A stretch of 36,873 nucleotides of DNA from Bacteroidia bacterium. GTDB lineage: Bacteria > Bacteroidota > Bacteroidia > Palsa-965. The position numbers were made by a program, and so were the translations under genes. Below, in pieces: positions 25,101 through 32,485 of this stretch. The notes below the pieces were generated by a model, which saw nothing but the letters and a program-made list of their open reading frames with translations, did no database searches and was not told the origin of the DNA. How positions within the stretch are numbered: the stretch's first letter is position 1; every line of letters begins with the position of its first letter. The stretch covers positions 1-36,873 of the forward strand of contig JALONL010000037.1 in the NCBI GenBank assembly GCA_025454955.1. Reading direction: 5' to 3'.

Positions 25101-25825
25101 ATTCCGTTTACCAACGGATCGCTCTGTGCATCGCTGTACCATCCTGTTACCTGATAACAAAATGTATCGTTCGATGAGTACTGTGTATCACTGAGCGAAT
25201 CCTGAAAACCAAACACCGTGCAGCAGTTTGGATAATACGAAGCAAACGAAGCCTCGCCATATCCGGCAGCGGTAAGATTTCCGAAACGTTCGGCGGTGTA
25301 ATTTTCCGCCCAGCCCGAAGCATCAAAAATTTGTCCGATAAAACGATACGAAGGGCTTGAATTATCGGGCACCACCGGCACCGAAGGCTGATGGAGTCCG
25401 TTTACCGCCACGGGTGTGGGGTTGAGCCGGTCGCTTTCCACCACCCAGCTTTTTGAAGAAATATATTCGCCGCCGGTGTTCGGGTTGGTACGATGAATGC
25501 GTGTAACCACCCAACGATTGGGCACAACGGGATAAAGCAGCGAACCATCGGGCTGTTGCTGTGCGCGTGTTAAACCGGCCGGAAGCTGCCAGTGCAGATG
25601 TATGCCTTTGGGTAATCCGGCCACTTCGCCAAACGGATTGCCGCTTTCGTTTACCTGCATATTAAGGTACGGACTGCGGTTGTGCTGTGCGCCGTTTATG
25701 ATATACGGCAGCCGTGTAAAATCGGCCATCGGCATAAGCACAAACGGCGATCCCTGCGCATCGGTTTCACTTACCCAAAGTGCCTGTACCTGCATGGGTA
25801 CACATAAACTTAATCCCTCGTTCAT
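22199..25825 (-). CDS. 1208-aa protein of unknown function in the tail-collar operon
   Basis: I do not recognise this 1208-aa protein. It starts MNEGLSLCVPMQVQALWVSE and has no signal peptide. The first 380 residues are beta-rich with many aromatic and Gly/Asn residues (for example GIHLHWQLPAGLTRAQQQPD and RWVVTRIHRTNPNTGGEY). A helical, probably coiled-coil stretch covers about 385-490 (IRQTELNELHERLASKRAQL). The C-terminal 700 residues are again beta-rich and Ala/Ser/Gly-rich. It starts 5 bases after the 301-aa gene and ends 11 bases before the tail-collar gene. Size, lack of a signal and position next to a fibre tip suggest a large structural subunit, but this is inference. G+C is near 52%, as in its downstream neighbours. 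Confidence 0.75.
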   Translation of the reverse strand: MNEGLSLCVPMQVQALWVSETDAQGSPFVLMPMADFTRLPYIINGAQHNRSPYLNMQVNESGNPFGEVAGLPKGIHLHWQLPAGLTRAQQQPDGSLLYPVVPNRWVVTRIHRTNPNTGGEYISSKSWVVESDRLNPTPVAVNGLHQPSVPVVPDNSSPSYRFIGQIFDASGWAENYTAERFGNLTAAGYGEASFASYYPNCCTVFGFQDSLSDTQYSSNDTFCYQVTGWYSDAQSDPLVNGIESGNNVFGWVFENSSGGAVTNTFCCGMIEMAASLFDSSTVVKQPSPLSMAVGNSSQEALSVMLANQLNTDVQLAEQVINALQFGVIAQAGSSNNLAVQLDKMIHAAGFASYDGGRIWQVRKRTSPGNNQNYEGEVTLPATIADDLNILNIRQTELNELHERLASKRAQLFSDWYKYLLIEYQTHYTPESVRQRGQEVCDFLLVQASEIMALGTQADASGALQQSINDMAALITSSIDEVYELVSDATAPRYWRPNNPYLLFNGNDVIPVNRTGDDTLRCRISTDLVYTLLLPAGAAGNQHELSINNTVSFTLSYTQSSMLRFIFDDSMLLAPALQSYYALQFCNMSWDMYNQTLHQSDVTAYLSDELTQFMAQEPGADANFDSNTGVTAIAPDTLQQTTWSGNPWMPLMLHYEVEMQPVQNLQTTGEYLRDFVLDNFSWSSNGLDLSADASPAGGNELFAGTMLLSADAQVDLWQGIQSYLTQTGNTDPDFAALLESIASMPLMAQELSGFNESLLMRQQSLQMRVDDPLANPFDMDFVQTIRNAVGNAGDYSPEVNHSFNPIRAGALRISRLRIVDAFGRFADNHAPEDMYFSATLTPPPSFNLPADTMLLPPRLSQPSRLLFRWLSADTGTMESNSHPATSPVLGWVLPDFADRSILIFSADGTPLGELALSASADSVLWFSAPGGRFPVGTSLQAVFENELLWLRNFANGMYRGSADNFAAFLLSLRTAALTAMPETSSGLNGVLASQPLALTRATLALDLLGDTVTAESWDAFAAALVPGTVRNNAGFDNVRFPVQLGAAGDYRDGLLGYWMEQNSAVDFEQFYAPGSGVLEPGESTLTLAPDNRTKTVMMLLDPNGVVNATTGILPVKEIRIPADQFEAALNQLSFTMLTAPILSGSSTSDIRIPMPKTTGGFWSWVSADADGNWQSQNFGDTIQNASQGTLDYTPQQILEGWLRLRRTND

Positions 25826-25830
25826 TTTGC

Positions 25831-26736
25831 TTATGCGTTATCAATAATGAAACTTGCCTGATCGGTAATCTGAACCATAGTCATTCCAAACTGGGCCGAA
25901 GTAAATACCTGATCTTCGGCCGGAGTGCCCGGTGCCCACACGTATTGCTGTAGACTTGAAGCCAGCGCATCGATATTCAATGCCCGCCTGCTGCTTTGCT
26001 GATCGGGAATAATTACCTGTATGCCTGAAGTGCGAAGCTGACCGGCAGTTACACCTCCACCGCTGTTTACATAGCGCGCACGTTTTATCATGAATCCGTA
26101 TTCTTCGTTGTTGTAAGGGTCGAACGCAAAGTGCAGTGTTTCGGCAGGCTGGCGCAAACGAACCGCTTTAAGCGTACCGGCAAAAAGACCAAACAGCAAC
26201 GAAGGCGAAATACGTTCGAGACGCAGCAACGTAAGCGGTGTATCGTAAGTATAACCCACACCGTTAAAATAGGCGTTGGAAAAACCTTCCACTTCCAATC
26301 CGGGCCAGCCGCTAACTGCCGCCGAGCGCAGAAAGAATCCCGAAATGGGGCCGGGCGCAAGTGTTTCGGCATCCAAACCAAGCAGGGCCGCACGCACGGC
26401 TGGTAAATTATTTTGCACCGCTTCTTTTATCTGCGGCAGCATGGCTTGTGTAAATTCTTCGGTGGCCGAAGTGGTGCCAATGCTGAAAGCCCCGTCAATC
26501 AATGCTTCCACCCAGTTCTGATCGACCTGAAAAAAGCGAATCGACTCTTCGGGCAACATGCGCACATCGGGCACGAGGTAATTAAACGGCACACCGTAAA
26601 GCAGTTTAAGCCGGCTCAGCCAGCCAATAATTTTCTGCAAATCGGTTTGCTCCTGTACCTCGATATTGAGCTGTACACCGGCTGTGGCGGCACTGAGTTG
26701 TTCGCGCGAAAATGAAGTTGAAAATGTGGCAGCCAT
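25831..26736 (-). CDS. 301-aa protein of unknown function in the tail-collar operon
   Basis: A 301-aa soluble protein with no known domain that I can name. Landmarks: a helical N-terminal half with DLQKIIGWLSRLKLLYGVPF (about residues 32-51) and LPEESIRFFQVDQNWVEALI (about 61-80), the latter followed by DGAFSIG and resembling a conserved phrase I associate with uncharacterised bacterial proteins. A beta-rich C-terminal half has LHFAFDPYNNEEYGFMIKRA and ends in QITDQASFIIDNA. The ATG lies 2 bases after the stop of the 444-aa gene, and the stop lies 5 bases before the next start, so translation is probably coupled. It may be an adaptor of the assembly. Confidence 0.75.
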   Translation of the reverse strand: MAATFSTSFSREQLSAATAGVQLNIEVQEQTDLQKIIGWLSRLKLLYGVPFNYLVPDVRMLPEESIRFFQVDQNWVEALIDGAFSIGTTSATEEFTQAMLPQIKEAVQNNLPAVRAALLGLDAETLAPGPISGFFLRSAAVSGWPGLEVEGFSNAYFNGVGYTYDTPLTLLRLERISPSLLFGLFAGTLKAVRLRQPAETLHFAFDPYNNEEYGFMIKRARYVNSGGGVTAGQLRTSGIQVIIPDQQSSRRALNIDALASSLQQYVWAPGTPAEDQVFTSAQFGMTMVQITDQASFIIDNA

Positions 26737-26738
26737 GC

Positions 26739-28073
26739 TTATGAATTTGACCGTTTTTGAAGTTTGGAAACAGCAGGCTGAATGAAATTGCGAAGTGTAG
26801 AATTCATACGCACCTGTTTGGCCGAGACCGCGGCCCTGAGTTCGGTTTCGCTTACGCCAAGCTGTGCATTAATTACCTGCTCTTCGATAGCATTCACGGC
26901 CGCGCGTGTTTGTGTGGCTTTCCAGCGCACGAGTGTTTGCGCATACCCGCTGTCGCGCAGTGCCATGAGTTTGCCCAACTGCCAGGCGCCGGAATAGGAG
27001 GCATCAAACATACCTGTGCCGGGATCGTAGCGCATCAGCGAATCGGCATTGGTATAAGGCGGCTGCAAAAACTGCGGAATACCCAGCGGCAGCAGCGGCC
27101 CGCGGTACCACGATACGGTACGGTCGCCGTTGCGCAACTGATGATTGAGAGCCGTGTAGCCGAGACCCAATGCCTGGAGCACATTGGCATTGGCCTGCTG
27201 CGAGGAATTGCTGTCGATGGTAAATGGCAACTGCAGAGCCGCCGGATTCATATCGGCCGCAGTAAGCAAACCCGCCAGCGAGCCCTGCCCTTCTTCGGTA
27301 CGAAACGACCACGAGTAAAGGCTCACCAAACGCACCGACGTTATTCCCGCGGGAAAAGGTGTAACGATATTTCCGTCATAATCGGGCAAGTAAGGCCCAT
27401 AACCTTCGAGCGAAACCAGATGCATAGTCGTAATCTTTCCCTGCTGCGGCACCCGGTTGGCCACCAGCACCGAGTATGTATCGCTCACTATTTTATCATC
27501 CGCTTCGGGTTTACAGGCAATATCGGTTACACGCACATGACCCAGCCATTGCAGGTCGTTGCACGAAGGAGCTATGGCCAGAAATAGATTAAGTGGTACA
27601 TCAATTACGTTTACCTGCTGCGAATCTGATTCGCCCGGCTCGGAAGTATGTTCGGGAAAGAATATGTTATTATTTATACATAAATCATCAATCGTTACCG
27701 GCTGGGCCTGGTTTATTCCTTCCGACTCATCAAACATCAGTAACGCCATCCACGGCAATACATTTTCATTGGTGGTGGTAAAACTGGCACCGGTACTTCG
27801 TTGCCACGGAAGCGATGAGGAGTTGAGTACGATATGCGGAAGCAACGAATAAAACTGTCCGGCACTACCCTGCGGCGGAAAAACCGAATTCACATCCGCC
27901 TCATCGAGCGAATATCTTTTTCCGGCCACATAAAAATATTGTTCGGCCGTGTAAACCGCTTCCTGATTGCCACGCAGCGTAATGGTCTGTGTGGCCGATA
28001 CGGAATAATCGCCGCTGAGAATGGCGGGGAGATGATGCTGTACAAACGAAATTGTATTGTTGTTTTCGGGCAT
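26739..28073 (-). CDS. 444-aa protein of unknown function in the tail-collar operon
   Basis: A 444-aa soluble protein, not recognised. The N-terminal part is beta-rich: QTITLRGNQEAVYTAEQYFY (about 25-44), followed by a Pro/Gly-rich segment and LPHIVLNSSSLPWQR (about 79-93). A middle region includes VARVTD-like strands, and the last 60 residues form a helical basic tail (AVNAIEEQVINAQLGVSETE to LQKRSNS). No signal peptide or membrane segment is seen. It begins 11 bases after the 1460-aa gene and is followed 2 bases later by the 301-aa gene, so these are one transcription unit. Function cannot be assigned. Confidence 0.7.
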   Translation of the reverse strand: MPENNNTISFVQHHLPAILSGDYSVSATQTITLRGNQEAVYTAEQYFYVAGKRYSLDEADVNSVFPPQGSAGQFYSLLPHIVLNSSSLPWQRSTGASFTTTNENVLPWMALLMFDESEGINQAQPVTIDDLCINNNIFFPEHTSEPGESDSQQVNVIDVPLNLFLAIAPSCNDLQWLGHVRVTDIACKPEADDKIVSDTYSVLVANRVPQQGKITTMHLVSLEGYGPYLPDYDGNIVTPFPAGITSVRLVSLYSWSFRTEEGQGSLAGLLTAADMNPAALQLPFTIDSNSSQQANANVLQALGLGYTALNHQLRNGDRTVSWYRGPLLPLGIPQFLQPPYTNADSLMRYDPGTGMFDASYSGAWQLGKLMALRDSGYAQTLVRWKATQTRAAVNAIEEQVINAQLGVSETELRAAVSAKQVRMNSTLRNFIQPAVSKLQKRSNS

Positions 28074-28084
28074 GGGGCAATGGT

Positions 28085-31000
28085 TTAGGCAGGTTCGCCG
28101 GTGAAACGGAGTTGCGGTGCGCTGTACACCAGTTCGGGCAGTTGTGCGGCATAACGATCAAGCGAAATTTCATCGCCGCCGTACACTGCAAATCCCATCG
28201 CATTCAGTACATCCAGCATATCCGAGCGGTTTTGTGCCACGCTGCTGTTGGTGAGTGTTTGCTGCACCACACTCATGGCATTGCTTTGATCGAAGTTGTC
28301 GGCACCGGGCATTACCGCCACCGACCAGTTTCCGGAACGCGGATCGGAAGTATTTCCAAACAGGAGTGCATCGATGGAAATGGGCAGTACCGAATTCTGG
28401 CGCGAAGGATTAACAGGATATAAACTCAGATTGAGTCCTGCAAGCTGATTCATTACCAATGCCTGACCAGTCATGCTGTTGGTGGTATTGAGCCACAAAC
28501 CGGCAGGCACATTTTCTTTCACCTCAATTATGGTCCATATATTACTGTAGTCGACACTACCGTTGTATTGAATAACCACGTCAAGGTGTGAGTGTATATC
28601 GGCCGGAGAAATGCCCATAGGCCCAATACCAAATTCTGAATACGACCCAATACCGGTTGAGGTTTCGTTGGTTACACGACACATGTAATCATTGGCCGGA
28701 ATGGCCAGATTAACCGACACATTTGCGCGCGACGAATCGATGCGCCACACATTGCTGCCTGCGGGAAGCGATGCGCCGTAAATGCCCAATGCTTCGGCTG
28801 GTGCTGCACCCAGCAGGCCGTCGGAGGCGGTAAACGTAATGAGGCTGCGTGTGGGAATGGCACCGCTTTGCTGGTCGAGGCTGAGTGTGGACGAACTGCT
28901 TTGCTGCGGCTCGGGCGGAAGAAACGACTGGCGGAACTCGTTCCACGAAATGGCCGAAGGAGGCTGCACACGCGCCGCACCGAAGTTGATGGTAAACGAC
29001 ATCACCTTCAAATCGACCACCGCGCTGCCGGCAAACTCCGGCCCCCACAGGTGAAGGTTTGCACCTACGGTAACCGAAACCGTTTTGGTCGTAAGCCAGA
29101 GATTTAGTTTGTACGAAGCGCCCACACTCACCGCCATCGACGCATCAAACGAAAACGGTTTGTAGCGCATCAGGAAATCGGCGTTGGCCGTAAACCAGGC
29201 TTTCACGTCGCCGCTTTGATAGGTGGCACTAAGGTTTCCGCCGGCCATGATAACCGAAGGTGTGAGCGCGCAATACAACCCGCCTTTAATGGAAATGAGG
29301 TTTGAAATTTTCCAGTTCAACCCAAGCTGCGGAACCGAAGGATAGTAATCGGGCTTATTGAAATGCGGATTGTAGCCGCCAAGCGTAACCACAAAATCGC
29401 CTTTGTGCGCGCTCTTGCCGTACCAGAAGTAGAACGCAAATCCGCCGGTAATTTGTGCATTGCGGTCGAGTACAAACGAGCGCGAGGTGAGTTGTGCGTT
29501 TATGGCAATTTGTCCGAGCGAAGGCGTGATGGAAGCCATGAGCACCATGTCGGCCTGGGCGAGTATGAGTTCAGGCTCGCCGGGCATGGCCACGGGCAGC
29601 GCGAGCAATGCTTCGCCCATGAGCGCAAGTTCCACCTGCGTGCCAAACGAAGCCGTGAGCAGCGCGTAGGCATTCAGCATTTCAAACGACGTGAAGCGAA
29701 TGCCCGCCGCCAGCCAGTATTGATTTTGCGCCGGAACAATGTATTGGTTGAGTGCGTTTATGGTAGCCTGCGGATCGGTAATGCCCATTGCCGCCTGCAC
29801 AAGCGGATAGGTTTGCAGGTTACTGATGTCGGGCAAAATCAATCGGCGGTTGTAGCCAAAGCCCAGCGAGAGCCCGGTAACCACGCAAAACGGCGGCCCG
29901 CCAATGGGCACGTTGAGTGCGAGAAACGCAAAGAGCGAAGGATCGCCGTTTACGGTGGTGTATGATCCAAACGCAGTGGCACCAAAGTTTCCGGCCTGTA
30001 CAATAAGTTCGCCGGTATATTGCGCCGGATCGGAGCCATAAAGTTTTTGCAAACCACCCGCCAGCATAAAGCCCGGAGCCGTGTAACCCACTTCCAGCCC
30101 CCCCAGCGAAAACGACGGCCAGAACGGACTCTCAATCGGAATATCTGCTTCCAGTGCATCGAGTCCGATGGTGAGGCCTGCCAGTTTCACATCAGCATCG
30201 AGCAGGATGCCGAGTGAATTGTCTTCGGTAATGCGGAATCCGATGCGGTTTATATGTACAGGCCCGAACGCACGCTGCACATCAATCCACGCTGAGGTGG
30301 GACCGGGCATGGCGGCAGTTGGTACAGTGGTATCGAGTTGAAGCGAAGAATTATTCCCGCTCTCATTCTCACTCTCATTCTCACTCTCATTCCCGCTCTC
30401 ACTCTCATTCTCATTCTCGCTCTCATTCCCGTTCTCACTCTCAGAAGGAGGCGTATCGTTGGCCGTACCATCATTGAGCCCGCCAAAACGCACAGTAAAC
30501 GTTTCAGAATACAAACTACCGATATTCAAATCCACACTCAGCACCAGACCCGAATTAATTACCGGAGTCAATACTCTTAAAAGGTCGGCATTGGGCGTGA
30601 AAAGCGGTATAGCCTGTGTAGCACCTACAAATCTGAGGTTGTCAATGGAAATTGTATCAACGCCCGATGGAACAAAATTTCCTACCACATCAATGTCGGT
30701 AAGATTAAGACTTGCCTCAAGTCCGGTAAGCATACCAAACACAAAGCCCCAGTTTCCATTCTCATCTTTACCCAGAATCATGGCCGCCGAACCATAATTG
30801 TCCGATGTTAATGAAAATGCTGCCGAAGGCCCTTCCGTTTGAAGTGAAAACGATGCTGAGCTTAATGCAAGATCAAGCCCCGGAGGAATATTGGGCAAAC
30901 CATACATGCCAAAAGCAATAGCAATATCCTGATAATCGAGAGGGACATCTGTTGCAATCCACTGCCCATATAACACCTGATTTTCTTCCGACAGATCGAG

Positions 31001-32467
31001 TTCAATTATAAACCTGTTTGCACCAATAAAGAAATCGGCAATAAATTGTCCCTGAGGACCATCTTCATCATAAAGCAGAGTTACAAGAATATCCTGAAGG
31101 TCTAACGTATTGCTTTCACCAAATGGGATGCTCCAATGCCCTGTTACTTCAAAAGCAAAAGAATACACACTATCAGAAGGAACGGCTTTGAAATTAATTC
31201 TTGAAATGTAAAGTGCATCGGGCAACCCTTTTGTGGCTCCGAAAAAATAAGTCAGAAAAGTATTAAGCGAATACGGTTCACCGTTTAAATGTCCTTCAAG
31301 ATTGAAATCAGGGAGAGAGGCTGTAATTCTTAATGGCAGTCCGCCATCGCCGCCAAACAATGTAACTCCTGAAAAAATACATTCATAGTAAAAATCAGCA
31401 GTAAACGGAGCATATACGCTACAGGAGAACTCAAGATCAGATAATGCAATATAACCCGGCCATAAATTCCAGGGCGGCGAATTTTCAAGAGCCGTTAGTT
31501 TGAACGTACCATACTGTATGGATAAATTCTCCAGATCAATCTGCAACATAATCGACGACACGGAAAGTGTATCGAGTACGCTCAGGGGTACTCTGTTTAA
31601 CAATGGATTGTTATGAATATCAATTCCAAGATTTTCGGCAATACTTTCAAGATTCAGACTTATACTTGAAACAACAAGTGATATTGAGTCAAGTAACGAA
31701 TTGTAGTAAATAGCTTTAAACCTGATTGTCTGATGATCCAGTATCAGATCAGTCTCAAACATTACACCCGCTTCATACATATCCAGTCGTTCATTTACGC
31801 CCGAAAATAAACTCAGCGTAAACACCAGAGAAGTACTTCTGCTTCCCGGAAATCCGGAAACTGTATTTACAGCAAGCGGAAGATTCATATCTACAGCACC
31901 GGTATCTGCATAATATTGTATCGGCCCTGATACGGCAATTTGATTGCTGCTTCCCATGAAATAGGCCAGAATACCAATAATGGAAGAATTTTTATCGAAA
32001 TAGCCATTAAACAACAATGCAAAATCAGTATCCGGATTCTGCACTACCGAAGCAGATGCTTTTACATGAAGTTGCGAAACATTACCAGGGCTGGTATCAA
32101 TAAGCAGGTTCCTATATACATTGTTATTCAAGAGTGCAAACGACTGGCCAAATACCCAGGTGGCAGGCAGATCAAGTAACATATTCAGGATAAATTCTCC
32201 CGGACAGGCCTGATCAGGTACAAAAGAAAAATGAATCCCGTTACCTGACAGAAGCCCCAGCACATTGGAATCGTCCGAAATACTTCCATCAAAAGCAACA
32301 TTTTCTCCCGATATGTACCAGCTTCCACCGGTGAGTTTTATTTCGTCAGGAATACCCAAACGAACAAAAACAGCAGTGTAATACTCATTCTGTAAATCAG
32401 AAATAATGATACTTCCCGACAAGTTATACTGGTAATTGAGAAGCGAGAGAAGGGCGTTACTATCCAT
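28085..32467 (-). CDS. 1460-aa beta-rich protein resembling DUF6603 proteins
   Basis: A giant protein made mostly of repeated beta-strands without a signal peptide. The C-terminal part, with LWGPEFAGSAVVDLKVMSFT (about residues 1140-1160) followed by INFGAAR and a SWNEFRQSFLP motif, matches my recollection of DUF6603 proteins of bacteria and fungi; their function is unknown to me. A Ser/Glu/Asn low-complexity tract covers about 675-708. The DNA for residues before the tract is near 40% G+C, after it near 55-65%, so the gene looks like a mosaic of two parts. It starts 18 bases after the EEP nuclease gene and precedes the 444-aa gene by 11 bases. The repetitive amphipathic strands could form a long beta-solenoid or fibre. 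Confidence 0.7.
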   Translation of the reverse strand: MDSNALLSLLNYQYNLSGSIIISDLQNEYYTAVFVRLGIPDEIKLTGGSWYISGENVAFDGSISDDSNVLGLLSGNGIHFSFVPDQACPGEFILNMLLDLPATWVFGQSFALLNNNVYRNLLIDTSPGNVSQLHVKASASVVQNPDTDFALLFNGYFDKNSSIIGILAYFMGSSNQIAVSGPIQYYADTGAVDMNLPLAVNTVSGFPGSRSTSLVFTLSLFSGVNERLDMYEAGVMFETDLILDHQTIRFKAIYYNSLLDSISLVVSSISLNLESIAENLGIDIHNNPLLNRVPLSVLDTLSVSSIMLQIDLENLSIQYGTFKLTALENSPPWNLWPGYIALSDLEFSCSVYAPFTADFYYECIFSGVTLFGGDGGLPLRITASLPDFNLEGHLNGEPYSLNTFLTYFFGATKGLPDALYISRINFKAVPSDSVYSFAFEVTGHWSIPFGESNTLDLQDILVTLLYDEDGPQGQFIADFFIGANRFIIELDLSEENQVLYGQWIATDVPLDYQDIAIAFGMYGLPNIPPGLDLALSSASFSLQTEGPSAAFSLTSDNYGSAAMILGKDENGNWGFVFGMLTGLEASLNLTDIDVVGNFVPSGVDTISIDNLRFVGATQAIPLFTPNADLLRVLTPVINSGLVLSVDLNIGSLYSETFTVRFGGLNDGTANDTPPSESENGNESENENESESGNESENESENESGNNSSLQLDTTVPTAAMPGPTSAWIDVQRAFGPVHINRIGFRITEDNSLGILLDADVKLAGLTIGLDALEADIPIESPFWPSFSLGGLEVGYTAPGFMLAGGLQKLYGSDPAQYTGELIVQAGNFGATAFGSYTTVNGDPSLFAFLALNVPIGGPPFCVVTGLSLGFGYNRRLILPDISNLQTYPLVQAAMGITDPQATINALNQYIVPAQNQYWLAAGIRFTSFEMLNAYALLTASFGTQVELALMGEALLALPVAMPGEPELILAQADMVLMASITPSLGQIAINAQLTSRSFVLDRNAQITGGFAFYFWYGKSAHKGDFVVTLGGYNPHFNKPDYYPSVPQLGLNWKISNLISIKGGLYCALTPSVIMAGGNLSATYQSGDVKAWFTANADFLMRYKPFSFDASMAVSVGASYKLNLWLTTKTVSVTVGANLHLWGPEFAGSAVVDLKVMSFTINFGAARVQPPSAISWNEFRQSFLPPEPQQSSSSTLSLDQQSGAIPTRSLITFTASDGLLGAAPAEALGIYGASLPAGSNVWRIDSSRANVSVNLAIPANDYMCRVTNETSTGIGSYSEFGIGPMGISPADIHSHLDVVIQYNGSVDYSNIWTIIEVKENVPAGLWLNTTNSMTGQALVMNQLAGLNLSLYPVNPSRQNSVLPISIDALLFGNTSDPRSGNWSVAVMPGADNFDQSNAMSVVQQTLTNSSVAQNRSDMLDVLNAMGFAVYGGDEISLDRYAAQLPELVYSAPQLRFTGEPA
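30345..30445 (-). repeat. in-frame Ser-Glu-Asn low-complexity tract
   Basis: On the minus strand, a run of GAG/GAA, AGT/AGC, AAT and GGG codons encodes a Ser-Glu-Asn-Gly-rich linker of about 34 residues. Its DNA (units such as GAGCGGGAATGAGAGTGAG) closely resembles the intergenic purine repeat at the left edge of the window (GAGCGGGAAACAGAGCGAG). It is located exactly where the base composition of the gene changes. Confidence 0.85.
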
Positions 32468-32485
32468 GATTGAATCAGTATCTGT

